The notes below the pieces were generated by a model that ran no database searches, was not told the origin of the DNA, and saw only the letters and a list, made by a program, of their open reading frames with translations. This document shows, piece by piece, positions 1-11,068 of a DNA stretch of 64,000 nt. The stretch covers positions 321,453,955 to 321,517,954 of the forward strand of contig NC_057813.1 in NCBI RefSeq assembly GCF_018294505.1, read 5' to 3'. This DNA comes from Triticum aestivum. Taxonomy: Eukaryota > Streptophyta > Magnoliopsida > Poales > Poaceae. A program made the translations under genes and the position numbers. Each line of letters begins with the position of its first letter. Position 1 is the stretch's first letter.

Positions 1-588
1 GGAGCGGCGAGGCGGCGAGCAGGTGCGTGGCGCGCGCTGTGGTCGCCGTGGGGCACCTGCCTGCCTGCCTGGCCGGCAAGCAGCTCGCTGGAGCGGCGCT
101 GGGCTGGGCCGACAGGTGGGCCGAGAGCAGGCGTCAGGTAAGTTTTTCCATTTTCTTTCTGTTTTCTGTTTTTTAATACTTCTGCAACTTTGTTGAATTA
201 AATAAAATACTTAGGCAACTCCTAAAATCACCAAACTACTCCTGGTCCATAGTTGGATTATTTCCAACATGAAACATTTTAGTTTGGAGATATTTGAGCA
301 TTTAAATATTTTATATAATTTTAAATGCCCAAATTCAAATATTTATGATTTAATTCCAAAAACCCTAAGATGGCCTAGGAAAATGTGCATCACTTTTGGC
401 AGAGGTTCTGAACCAAGACAAAAATGATGGGCATTTTAGAAGGGCATTTCAGGTTCATTGAAAAAGTTTTTAGTAAACCCTAATTGGTTTCAGAGGGGAC
501 TAGGGGTTCTGTCGTCCCCATTTCAGGTTTCTGATGAAAGAGTAAACATGATGCAACACTCTAATGCATGGCTAACTAGGATGTGACA
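1..588 (-). mobile_element. Tekay-like LTR, 5'-terminal part, minus strand
   Basis: This is the reverse complement of the first ~590 bp of the LTR seen at 15527-19218. Read on the minus strand it begins TGTCACATCC at 588 and runs off the left window edge. The next bases, TTGGG (589-593), lie inside Sabrina-like sequence and correspond to 60116-60120 of the uninterrupted copy, so they are the candidate target site. It is a second, independent insertion of the same family as the element at 1923. Whether it is a solo LTR or one end of a full element cannot be seen. Confidence 0.85.
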
Positions 589-1922
589 TTGGGAGGCATA
601 CTTTTCCCGTCAATGAAAATGACCGAGTAATTCCCAACACTTTCCATGCTAGATATATCATAGGCGGTTCCCAAATAGAAAATAAAGTTTATTCCCTTTT
701 CCACCATTCTTTCACAATCCATGGCTAGCCGTATCCACGGGTGCCCACCATACCAACACTTTCCAAGAAATTTATTATTTTACAACATAAGGAAATTTCT
801 TTTTCATTTTAGGACTGGGCATCCCTAATACCTTTGCCGTACTCTCATGCACTGACAAGTGAATAAACACTCATCTTGAGAATAACACATCTAGCATGGA
901 GAATATTGGCCACCCCTTGTCGCTTCATGAGCGGTACGAGCACACAAAAAGGAAATTGATTTTGAAAATTAGAGATGTTACATACAAATTTGGTTAGAAT
1001 GGCACGGGAATACCGCATATAGGTAGGTATGGTAGACTCATGTGGCAAAACTAGGTTTAGTGATTTTGGATGCACAAATAGTATTCCCACTTAGTACAAA
1101 TGGAGGCTAGCAAATAGATTGAGAAGCAACCAACCAAGAAACAAAAATTCACATAAACGAGCATTGAGCATAACTAACACCGAATAATGCACCACAAGTA
1201 GGATGTAATTTCATTGCCTAACTATTGACTTTTGTGCTTGCATAGAGAATCATAAACATTAACACCAATATTCTTACTAAAGCATAATTACTCGCCAAGA
1301 TGACTCACATATTATTATCTCCATGTCACAAAACTATTGCAAGGAATCAAACTTATCATATCCAATGATCTACATGAAACTTTTTATTATATCCTTCTTG
1401 GATATTCATTATATTAGGACCAATTTCAAAGCTTGTGCTAATTGTCATCACTATTATCAACTCTCGAAATAATATAAGTGAAGCATGAGAGTGTTCGACA
1501 AACTACTCCAAAAAGATATAAGTGAAGATCAAATGAATAGTTCAGTAGATAGGTATCTATTTGAGGACTCTCTTATTTAAAAAAATCAGATCTAAGTATT
1601 TTATTGAAACAGCAAGCAAAACAAAATAAAATGGCATTCCAAGAATAGCACAACTCATGGAAGAAGCAAAAACTTAGGGTCAACCAATATTAACCGATAA
1701 TTGTTCTAGAAGAAAGGTGGGATGCCTACCGGGGCATCCCCAAGCTTAGATGCTTGAGACTTCTTGGAATATTAACTTGGGATGCCTTGGGAATCCCCAA
1801 GATTGAGCTCTTGTGTCTTCTTCATTCCTCTCATATCACGGTTTCCCTAAATCTCAAAAACTTCATCCACACAAAACTCAACAAGAACTCGTGAGACAAG
1901 TTAGTATAAACCAATGTGAAAC
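589..1922 (-). mobile_element. Sabrina-like element, internal region (left segment)
   Basis: This segment aligns almost base for base with 60116-61450 and continues after the inserted element at 19219. It is internal Athila-type sequence without a convincing reading frame. It contains short inverted repeats such as GGGATGCC...GGGCATCCC near 1718-1740 and a related copy near 1777-1802. Orientation is inferred from the LTR and PBS at 21451-22328. I see no intact coding sequence in it. Confidence 0.75.
1918..1922. repeat. Target-site duplication GAAAC (left)
   Basis: GAAAC directly precedes TGTCACATCC and recurs at 19219-19223 directly after ...CCTGACA. The related Sabrina copy near 61446 carries a single GAAACC at this point, which is the unoccupied site. 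This shows that 1923-19218 integrated as one unit. Confidence 0.95.
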
Positions 1923-3557
1923 TGTCACATCCTAGTTAGCCATGCATTAGAGTGTTGCATCATGCCTACTTTTTCATCAGAAACTTGAAATGGGGATGAC
2001 AGAACCCCCAGTCCCCTCTGAAACCAACTAGGGTTACTAAAAAAAAACTTTTCAATGAACCTGAAATGCCCTTCTAAAATGCCCATCATTTTTGTCTTGG
2101 TTCAGAACCTCTGCCAAAAGTGGTGCACATTTTCCTAGGCCATCTTAGGGTTTTTGAATTAAATCATAAATATTTGAATTTGGGCATTTAAAATTATATA
2201 AAATATTTAAATGTTCAAATATCTCCAAACTAAAATGTTCCATGTTGGAAATAATCCAACTATGGACCAGGAGTAATTTGGTGATTTTAGGAGTTGACTA
2301 AGTATTTTATTTAATTCAAAAAAGTTGCAGAAATAAATAAAAAACAGAAACAGAAAGGAAAAGGGAAATCTTACCTGGCGCCACCACAGGCCCACCAGCC
2401 AGCCCACCTGGTCGGCCCAGCCCGGCCACCGCTCCAGCGAGCTGCTTGGCTTGCCAGGCAGGCAGCCAAGGTGCTCGGCGGCGGCACCGCAGCTCGCCAC
2501 GCAGCTGCACGCCGCCCTGCTTCCCCCTCTCGCCGCCCTGATGGCCTGGACGAGCTCCACGTCGCGCCCCGACCCCCCTGGACACCTCCATTTGCCCCCA
2601 GTTCCTCTCCCTCGCGCTCCCACGCCATGGCCGACGCCACCGTCGCCGCACCGCCGCCGTAGCTGTGCTCCCCGTCGTCTCCACGCCGCGCCACCGTGTC
2701 CAGAAGCTCCGCCGTCCTCTACTTCTTCGAGCTAGCCGAGCCCCGAGCGCTCGCGTGCCTCGAAGCCGCCGCACCAACCTCGCCCGAACCGCCATCGCCG
2801 GAGATCCCCTTCGCCGTCGCCGCCGCAGCAGCTCGTCCCCGACCACGCCGTCCTTTCCATCAAGACCGCAGTGAGCTGGGCTAACTTCCCCTTCCTCTCT
2901 TTCTCTCTCTCGTGCACCACAGCGAGCACACTAAGCTCACCCGCACGCGCCGTCGCGGACCTCTTCGCCGACGTGCTCCCGGCCATCCTCCGGCCACCTC
3001 GCCTTGTCCATCGCACTCACCACGCCGCGTTGGGGCTAACCATGCACTCCCCGCACCTCACCGCACACTCTAGCCACGAGTTCGTCTTCAACCGAACTCC
3101 GGCGGCCGCCAAAGTCGCCGCCGGTGCCAACTCCGGCCACCCCGAGCCCAACCACCACCACCAATAGTCGCGGCTCAACCTCAGCAACACGTAGATGCCT
3201 TCCGCCGTCCATTTGGTTGCCGGAATGGCAAAAAGCACTTTCGCCGCCGCGTCGGGCTCGCCGGCGGCTAGACGCCGGCGTGTTTGACTCTGACTTTGAC
3301 CACGGGTGGGCCCCGGTTGACCCCCTGGGTCTATGACATGTGGGGCCCCCTCTGCTAATTAATCCAGTTAGTTTAAATCTAATTTAATTAAACTAATTGA
3401 ATACTGACATGCGGGACCCACTGGTCAGTTTGACCTGGACCAGCCCGTTGACCACTGACGTCATCATGACGTAGTGCTGACGCAGTAATTTAATTACTGG
3501 AATTATATTTTTACATAGGAAATTCCAGAATATTATTTAAACTTCAAAAATTCATAA
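1923..3557 (+). repeat. 5' LTR, first part
   Basis: LTR positions 1-1635. The first 1.1 kb is nearly identical to 15527-16625, so this, not 5471-7081, is the true partner of the 3' LTR. The GC-rich part (about 2390-3330) is open in several frames on both strands, but these frames also sit in every other LTR copy and look non-coding. It breaks off at TTCATAA, where the inverted insert begins. Confidence 0.85.
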
Positions 3558-3777
3558 GATGGCCTAGGAAAATGTGCACCACTTTTGGCAGAGGTTCTGA
3601 ACCAAGACAAAAATGATGGGCATTTTAGAAGGGCATTTCAGGTTCATTGAAAAGTTTTTTAGTAAACCCTAGTTGGTTTCAGAGGGGACTGGGGGTTCTG
3701 TCATCCCCATTTCAAGTTTCTGATGAAAAAGTAGACATGATGCAACACTCTAATGCATGGCTAACTAGGATGTGACA
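3558..3777 (-). repeat. Inverted LTR start (220 bp) inside the 5' LTR
   Basis: Reverse complement of LTR positions 1-220, ending TGTGACA at 3777. It is followed by an inverted PPT (rc of 3778-3791) and inverted pol. Its left junction with the plus-strand LTR shares the three bases TAA. It belongs to a diverged family member, not to the surrounding element. Confidence 0.85.
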
Positions 3778-5473
3778 ACTCACCCCCACTCAAAAGAATC
3801 TCGTCCCGAGATTTGGGTTCCTCCGGGAAGAAGGCGGGATACTCGAGTCGAAGACGATCCTCCCTTTCCCAGGTTGCTTCATCCTCAGAATGGTGCGACC
3901 ATTGAACTTTGAGAAACTTGATATTATGACGTCGGGTGGTACGTTCGGCCTGATCGAGGATACGAATGGGGTACTCTCGATATGTAAGATTATCTTGGAG
4001 ATCAAGCGTTTCGTGGTCCACTTCACGGATAGGATCCGAGAAGCAACGCCTGAGTTGAGAAACGTGGAAGACATCGTGGACTCTGGAGAGATGCGGAGGT
4101 AGTTCCAACTGGTAGGCAACTTCTCCTCGTTTGGCGAGAATGCGAAAAGGTCCAATGTAACGAGGAGCCAATTTGCCTTTGATACCGAAACGATGGGTTC
4201 CCTTCAGAGGGGTGACCCGAAGATAAGCCTTCTCGTCAACCTCGAAAGTCATAGCCTTATGTTTTCAGTCATATTGACTCTTTTGACGAGATTGGGCTGT
4301 TTTCAACTTTTCACGAACGATACGAACTTGTTCTTCTGCTTCCTGAATCATATCCGGGCCAAAGAATTGTCTTTCCCCGGTCTCTGACCAGTTAAGGGGT
4401 GTTCGACACCGTCGTCCATAGAGAACTTCAAAAGGGGCTTTACCCAAGCTAGATTGATAGCTGTTGTTGTAAGCGAATTCGGCAAATGGAAGGCACTTCT
4501 CCCAGTCCATTCCGAATGAGATAACAGAGGCTCGAAGCATGTCTTCTAGAATCTGATTGACGCGTTCCACTTGACCACTTGACTGAGGGTGGAAAGCGGT
4601 GCTAAAAGAGAGACGAGTTCCCATAGCATTTTGGAAACTTTCCCAAAATCGAGAGGTGAAAAGACTTCCTCGATCCGAGTTAATTTCCAAAGGAACACCA
4701 TGGAGAGACACTATTCGGGAGATGTACAGATCTGCCAGCTGACTAGCGGTTATACTCTCACGAACGGGTAAGAAATGAGCTACCTTGGAAAGACGATCGA
4801 CAACGACGAAAATAGCATTATTCCCTCTCTTGGTCCTGGGAAAACCGGTAATGAAATCCATACCAATTTTATCCCATTTCCATTCAGGAATAGCTAAGGG
4901 TTGAAGGGTGCCAGCAGGCCGTTGATGCTCTGCTTTTACACGACGACAGACGTCGCAATTTGCAATATACTGAGCAATTTCTCTCTTCATCCTAGTCCAC
5001 CAGAACCTCTGGCGTAGGTCCTGATACATCTTAGTACTACCGGGATGAATGGTGAGAGGAGATTCATGAGCTTCCTTAAGGATCAATCGCCTCAGGTTGC
5101 GCACTTTGGGAACCACTAGTCGATCCCCGAAGTATACGACCCCTTGATCATTAATGGAGAAGCAATTCGCAATTCCTTTCTGAATGTTTCTCTTGATGCG
5201 GGAGATTCCTGGATCTACCTTCTGTGCTTTGATAATTTGATCCGTAAGGGTAGGTTTTGCCACCAAGGTGGAAAGAAAACCTTGAGGTACAATGTGAAGG
5301 TTAAGCTTCCGAAATTCCTCATGGAGGAGCGGTTGACTTTGTTGTAACATCAGGTTGTTACAATAAGATTTACGACTTAGCGCATCAGCCATGACGTTGG
5401 CTTTCCCTGGGGTATAGGTTATTCCTAAGTCGAAGTCTGTGATCAATTCAACCCAACGTCTCTGCCTGAGATT
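3778..5473 (-). pseudogene. Inverted pol fragment (RNase H end, integrase, chromodomain)
   Basis: On the minus strand this encodes the end of RNase H (ADALSRK), the integrase zinc finger (HHCC type), the DDE core (GMDFITGFP, NSDRGS, GQVERVNQ) and a C-terminal chromodomain ending in WSHHSEDEATWERE, then the PPT. It matches the pol at 13820-15526 but differs by many substitutions, notably between RNase H and integrase, so it comes from another family member. A CGA-to-TGA change at about 4265-4267 splits the frame into pieces of 437 and 163 codons. The right end joins a plus-strand LTR at 5471-5473 through a shared ATT. It has no promoter or gag of its own and is a rearrangement passenger. Confidence 0.85.
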
Positions 5474-8400
5474 AGAGTGTTGCATCATGTTTACTCTTTC
5501 ATCAGAAACTTGAAATGGGGATGACAGAACCCCCAGTCCCCTCTGAAACCAACTAGGGTTACTAAAATAATTTTTCAATGAACCTGAAATGCCCTTCTAA
5601 AATGCCCATCATTTTTGTCTTGGTTCAGAACCTCTGCCAAAAGTGGTGCACATTTTCCTAGGCCATCCTAGGGTTTTTGAATTAAATCATAAATATTTGA
5701 ATTTGGGCATTTAAAATAATATAAAATATTTAAATGCTCAAATATCTCCAAACTAAAATGTTTCATGTTGGAAATAATCCAACTATGGGCCAGGAATAGT
5801 TTGGTGATTTTTGAAGTTGCCTAGGTATTTTATTTAATTCAACAAAGTTGCAGATATATTAAATAAAAACAGAAATAGAAAAAAAGGGGAAAACTTACCT
5901 GGCGCCACCACAGGCCCACCAGCCAGCCCACCTGGCCGGCCCAGCCCGGCCACCGCTCCAGCGAGCTGCTTGGCTTGCCAGGCAGGCAGCCAAGGTGCTC
6001 GGCGGCGGCACCGCAGCTCGCCACGCAGCTGCACGCCGCCCGGCCTCCCCCTCTCGCCGCCCTGATGGCCTGGACGAGCTCCACGTCGCGCCCCGACCCT
6101 CCTGGACACCTCCATTCGCCCCCAGCTCCTCTCCCTCGCGCTCCCACGCCATGGCCGACGCCACCGTCGCCGCACCACCGTCGTAGCCGTGCTCCCCGTC
6201 GTCTCCACGCCGCGCCACCCTGTCCAGAAGCTCCCCCGTCCTCTACTCCTTCGAGCTAGCCGAGCCCCGAGCGCTCGCGTGCCTCGAAGCCGCTGCACCA
6301 ACCTCGCCCGAACCGCCATCGCCGGAGATCCCCTTCGCCGTCGCCGCCGCAGCAGCTCGTCCCCGACCACGCCGTCCTCTCCATCAAGACCACAGTGAGC
6401 TGGGCTAACTTCCCCTTCCTCTCTTTCTCTCTCTCGAGCACCACAGCGAGCGCACCAAGCTCACCCGCACGCGCCGTCGCAGACCTCGTCGCCGACGTAC
6501 TTCCGGCCACACTCCGGCCACAAGATGGTGTCCATCTTGCTCACCGAGTCCCACAGCACCTAACCAGCCACTCCACGAGCCTCACCGACCCCTCTAGTGC
6601 CAAGTTCATCCTCGACCGAACCCCGGTGGCCGCCAAAGTCGTCGCCGGCGCCAACTCCGGCCACCCCGACCCCAACAGGCTCCGCCAAGAGCTGCGGGTT
6701 GTCCTCAGCTCCACTCCGGTGGTCTCCGCGGTCCATTTGGTGGCCGAAATGGCCAAAACCACTTCCGCCGCCGCGTCGGGCTCGCCGGCGGCTAAACGCC
6801 GGCAGCCGACTTTGACTTTGACCACGGGTGGGCCCTGGTTGACTCCTCTGAGTCAATGACAGGTGGGGCCCAGCCCTGTTAATTAAACAGGATTAGTTTT
6901 AATCAAATTTTAATTAAAATAATCACCCTGACATGCGGGACCCACTGTCAGGTTTGACCCAGACCTGTTCCGTTGACCTGCTGACGTCACACTGACGTCA
7001 GGCTGACGCAGTAATTGAATTTCTGGATTTAATTTAAATCAGGAAATTCCAGAATATTATTTAAACTTCAAAAATTCATAACTTTTATTCTGTAACTCCA
7101 AATTGGACAAATTATATATGAAAAATGATCAGAAAAATCCAATCTATCCATCTGTACTATTTTCATGCATGATCAAACAAGTTAAATTGATGTTTTAAGC
7201 AGAACAAGAAAAGGCACTTAAAGAGGCCATGTTTGAGTTTGAAATTTGAATCTTTGATTCAAATTTGTTCAAACCCTTCTGGTTTTAGTTGCATTAGCCC
7301 AACACACTCATCTTGCCATGTCTCATGCATGCATCATATTGTTGCACATTGTTTGGTGATGTTTGCGTATCGATGTCCTTTGCGACAGGTTCTGCCTCCG
7401 AGGAGTACCGTGATTACCCTAACGAAGAACCGTATCAGTGCATCGAACCATCAGGCAAGCAACCAACCATTTGATCATATCGATACAATCCCATGCTCTC
7501 GCTCCTGCTCTCCTTTACTGCATTAAGACAACGCGTTTCAAACTGCTGTGTGCTACGGTAGTTGAACCCATTTCCTCTGCATGACCTGTCATTGCCACAG
7601 TAACTAGATGAAACCCACTAGCATGTGTAGGAGTTGATTGAGCCATATGTATGTGTTGTTCCTACCTTGCTATGCCTGCTATGCTTAGAGTCGTGTCAGG
7701 TCTGGTTCATCTGGGTGATGGGCTAGAGTGAAATGATTATGTCGGTAATGAGAGTGGTGTGGTGAACACGATTTGGTAAAGGTATCGATGAGAGGCCATG
7801 TAGGAGTACATGGTGGGTTGTTTCATTGAAGCCGACCTTAAGCACTGAGATCTGTATGTGTGATTTAAGATACAGCTACTACCATGCATTGGGCCCTGAA
7901 ATATGACCCCACTCGACTTCTTATTCACCCTAGCCCTCTGTCCAGGAGTTGCACGTAGTTTCTGGTGTTTGTAGCCTACTGGAGGCCGTGGACAGCGCTG
8001 ACCGTAGGGGTGGGCTGTGATGCGGTAGGTACGTGGCACGGTGTACCGAATACCCGTTAGGTATCTCGGGAACCCTGTTCACATCGTTCGGGGCCGTATG
8101 GGAAACCTCGGCCGGACTCCCTGCGGATGGAACCTGAATAGGCGATAAACCAGGACTAGAGGCTTAAGTGTTTAGGTATGTCGTGGTCTACACCCACGTC
8201 GGCTTTCGCTTTAAGTCTGCCGAGCACATGTCGTGTGCAGACGCTAAGTGGTGGAAACATGTATGAAGAAGTACACCCCTGCAGGGTTATCATAATCTAT
8301 TCGAATAGCCGCGTCCGCGGTAAAGGACTACTTGGTTGCCTATACAGTTCATAGACAAGTAAATGGAAACTACTAAAAGCCTCAAGATAAGTGTGAGTGC

Positions 8401-8902
8401 CGAGGATGGCTCCTCCGTAGGAAGACGGAGGTGGATCCTCGGTAGTGTATTGAAGTGGTGAGTAGTGGACTCGTGTGCGCAAAACCATTTCAAGCTGGAG
8501 TATCGTAGGATAGTCTAGCCAAGAGTCAAAGCTGGCTTGCTGCAATAACTCCACCAACCCTTCTTGATACTATGCATGTATGTAGGATCTGATGTAAGTC
8601 TTGCTGAGTACCTTTGTACTCATGTTGCTATAATCTACATTTTTACAGAAGACGCTGCAACCCCTTCTGATGGGTTCTATGTAGACGTTGACATCAACGA
8701 GTAGGCTAAAGACCCAGGTGGTGACCCTGAGCTTGTGATGGACCACGTAGTATAGCTAGGCTTTCCAAGCCTCCTTTATTTTACTAGTTGCCTGTACTCA
8801 GACAATGTACTTCCGCTGCTGGTTTGTATGACTGTATGACTTGTATGTTGGGTCGTGAGACCCGTACCTTTGTGTATGATATGTATGGCTCCCTGAGCCT
8901 TA

Positions 8903-8908
8903 AATAAA
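8903..8908 (+). terminator. Candidate poly(A) signal in the LTR
   Basis: AATAAA lies within CTTAAATAAAGTAC in the 3' half of the LTR and is conserved at 18610-18615 in the 3' LTR. Its role in ending the transcript is inferred from sequence and location only. Confidence 0.4.
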
Positions 8909-9414
8909 GTACTTGTGTCGTAGAGTCATGTTGTGATGCTTCGTTGTATTTACACATATCGAGCATATTGTGTGTATGATTGAAATGCTTGGTATGTGTG
9001 GGATCTGACTATCTAGTTGTTTATCTTTAGTAGCCTCTCTTACCGGGAAATGCCTCCTAGTGTTACCGCTGAGCCATGGTAGCTTGCTACTGCTCTGGAA
9101 CACTTAGGCTGGCCGGCATGTGTCCTTCTTCGTTCCTGTGTCTGTCCCTTCGGGGAAATGTCACGCTTTGAGTACCAGAGTCCTGTTAGCCCGCTACAGC
9201 CCGGTTTACCGGAGTCCTGCTAGCCCAGTGCTACAGCCCGGACCCATTTGCTGATGACCGACACGTTCGGAGCTGGGTCATGGATGCCTGTCCCTGTAAG
9301 TCTGTGCCACTTTGGGTTTACGACTAGTCATGTCAACCCGGGCTCTTTATCATATGGATGCTAGCGACACTATCATATACGTGAGCCAAAAGGCGCAAAC
9401 GGTCCTGGGCAAAG

Positions 9415-9416
9415 GT
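9415..9416 (+). promoter_or_regulatory. Candidate 5' splice donor in the LTR leader
   Basis: GGGCAAAG/GTAAGG is close to the plant donor consensus and lies just upstream of the PBS within the transcribed end of the LTR. With acceptors placed exactly before the two downstream start codons it could provide spliced messages for the extra ORF and for gag-pol. Splicing is inferred; the motif itself is visible. Confidence 0.4.
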
Positions 9417-9515
9417 AAGGCGACACCCGTGGGAATACCGTGCGTGAGGCCGCAAAGTGATATGAGGTGTTACCGGCTAGATCAATGTGACATCGAGTTG
9501 GGGTCCTGACAGCGT

Positions 9516-9528
9516 TGGTATCAGAGCC
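9516..9528 (+). promoter_or_regulatory. Primer-binding site, initiator Met tRNA
   Basis: TGGTATCAGAGCC, four bases after the LTR end at 9511. It is complementary to the 3' end of plant initiator methionine tRNA, the usual primer for minus-strand DNA synthesis in chromoviruses. Confidence 0.95.
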
Positions 9529-9952
9529 GGACTGCCTGTAGGTTCTCCAAGCCAAACTGGTCGATGTTGAGTCTAGAAATTCTTTAGTTATATGTAGGGG
9601 AATTGTTTGTGGGTTGGAACGTAAGGCTCTTTTTACTCCTTTATCTTATGACCTTCTGATCTGAGTCAGTCCATTCTTCCACCGGGGGTTAAGGAATTAG
9701 GATCTATTCTCTCTATCAGGATCACGAGTTACTAATCAGTAGTACCTTATAAGTTGATGGATTCAAGCCTAGTTCAGTTCTACTACCACATTATGTTGCT
9801 AGAATGGTTTCAGAACTTTGATATGATGATGTTGAGTGTGTACGAAATCCTTTGTCAAATGTCTCAAAATCCTTTTTGAGCATTTACAGCTGTTATGCTG
9901 CCGAAATTTTGCTAGAAGCTCTAATGCCTTTGCATTATGATTGTGCTTTCAG
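9529..9952 (+). other. Untranslated leader before the extra ORF
   Basis: This stretch has no long reading frame. It ends in a pyrimidine-containing tract and TTTCAG directly before the ATG at 9953, which looks like a 3' splice acceptor. Confidence 0.5.
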
Positions 9953-10726
9953 ATGGCCACTCGCGACCTCAATCAAGTGGTTCGCCTGACTCGATGCCTA
10001 GATGTACCCGGCCATACTGCTAAGTTGGTCAGGGTAATGACTGAGACTGGATACCGCTGGTATCCTGAGTACACGGTCGAAGAGCAATTTCGGGACTTCA
10101 ATCAAAGCCAGTATCTCTGCACTGTCAGGATATTTCCATCTTATCCTGGATCCACCGAGCCTCTTCACTGCTCCTATGGACTCGGGGTTACTATTGAGAT
10201 GGCTGTGCAGGACGCCGCCTACTCTATGATGACCATTATGCGAGTCAGATTTGGTTTATTTCGGGACTCTGATTTCCGGTATATGCCAGGATCACTTCCG
10301 GGAGCACAAGGGTATCTCCAGGCTATTTATGCTGACCCCACTCAGGAGGATTCACGGACTCGCACCACTGCTGAGATGCTCGAGGATAAGGACCGTGAAA
10401 ATCGGGCCTTAAGGTTAGAGCTCTTCAATACCCGTGCTGACCACTGGGCCACTTTGACTCGGTTCGCACCGGCGGTGCAAGCTGGATATTTAGATATGCG
10501 CGATCTCTATCCTGTGAGATCTGCTCTGCCGGACGTGATGGTTTGGCGTGATGTAGGAGGCGTCACCCCACCTCGCGGTCCCCGCAGGCCACCGTTTGTT
10601 GGTCCAAGGCCTCATCCTAGCCCCTATGGTCCACAAGCTCCGCGAGACCGTCTGTTTCCGGATGATCATGTTGAACTTCCAGGCTATGGAGGTGACTTCT
10701 ACGAGGACTACTACGGATCGGTCTGA
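9953..10726 (+). CDS. Extra ORF upstream of gag, dsRNA-binding-like fold (257 aa)
   Basis: An intact 257-codon frame, in the same sense as gag, between PBS and gag; this is not a standard Gypsy gene. Residues ~38-97 read like a double-stranded RNA-binding domain: a PEY motif, a strand with YLCTVRI, then a loop with H-x-S-x-G-x-G and a helix EMAVQDAAYSMMTIM, matching the usual GxG...A...AA..AL layout. Residues ~137-172 form a likely coiled coil (AEMLEDKDRENRALRLEL). The C-terminus is Pro/Arg/Gly-rich and ends acidic. I chose ATG 9953 because it directly follows TTTCAG; a near-cognate TTG lies 12 nt upstream. The dsRNA-binding role is inference from pattern. If true, it could bind element RNA or interfere with RNA silencing. 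It is the only unbroken long ORF of the element, while pol has decayed. Confidence 0.6.
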   Translation: MATRDLNQVVRLTRCLDVPGHTAKLVRVMTETGYRWYPEYTVEEQFRDFNQSQYLCTVRIFPSYPGSTEPLHCSYGLGVTIEMAVQDAAYSMMTIMRVRFGLFRDSDFRYMPGSLPGAQGYLQAIYADPTQEDSRTRTTAEMLEDKDRENRALRLELFNTRADHWATLTRFAPAVQAGYLDMRDLYPVRSALPDVMVWRDVGGVTPPRGPRRPPFVGPRPHPSPYGPQAPRDRLFPDDHVELPGYGGDFYEDYYGSV

Positions 10727-11068
10727 GTTAGTGGTTGTATCACTAGTTCGCACTAGCTGTGTCATCTATCGTCCCGCGTGACTCGTGGGATATGACCTAG
10801 TTTGTACTCCTTCCGGAGGTGTAGAAAAATAATGTATAGGAGCTTGGGGTGCCTCCGATGAGATGTAATCCTCTTTTCACCGTATTAGTACTTTGTTTGG
10901 TCTTGTACTAAACCCTGTATGGTGTGTATGACGATGGAATAAAAGAAGCAGTTTCTGTATCTACCATGTCATACGGATGATCATCTTGCATTCCGAGTTA
11001 TTCCTTACATTATGTATCCTATGTCGGAATTTATCATCCTGACTAACTCATTGTCTTGTTTACCTAGG
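10727..11068 (+). other. Spacer between extra ORF and gag
   Basis: Non-coding. It ends TTGTCTTGTTTACCTAG/G one base before the gag ATG, which resembles a plant 3' splice acceptor with a T-rich tract (AG at 11066-11067). Confidence 0.5.

Larger units (their letters stand above)
5471..9511 (+). repeat. 5' LTR, diverged duplicate plus remainder
   Basis: It starts at LTR position ~28 and ends ...GGGTCCTGACA, immediately before the PBS. Positions 5471-7081 repeat LTR positions 28-1636 in a diverged version (for example CATCATGTTTACTC instead of CATCATGCCTACTT). From about 7201 onward it is nearly identical to the 3' LTR (16893-19218), so it returns to the true 5' LTR. The crossover lies between 7081 and 7200, which is hidden by the gap in the 3' LTR. 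A short direct duplication containing GAGTCCTG and CTACAGCCCGG lies at about 9166-9243. Confidence 0.8.

Noticed and set aside
845..1090. 81-codon minus-strand frame, also at 60373-60618
   Set aside because: It is conserved only because both are Sabrina internal DNA; it is short and resembles no protein.
2207..3336. Several overlapping GC-rich open frames on both strands (repeated at 5834-6859 and 15811-16620)
   Set aside because: They lie in every LTR copy of the Tekay-like family, are open in many frames because of GC-rich codons, and show no protein pattern.
9516..9528. tRNA-like sequences at PBS sites (also 34984, 21451, 46336)
   Set aside because: These are short complements of tRNA 3' ends serving as primer sites, not tRNA genes.
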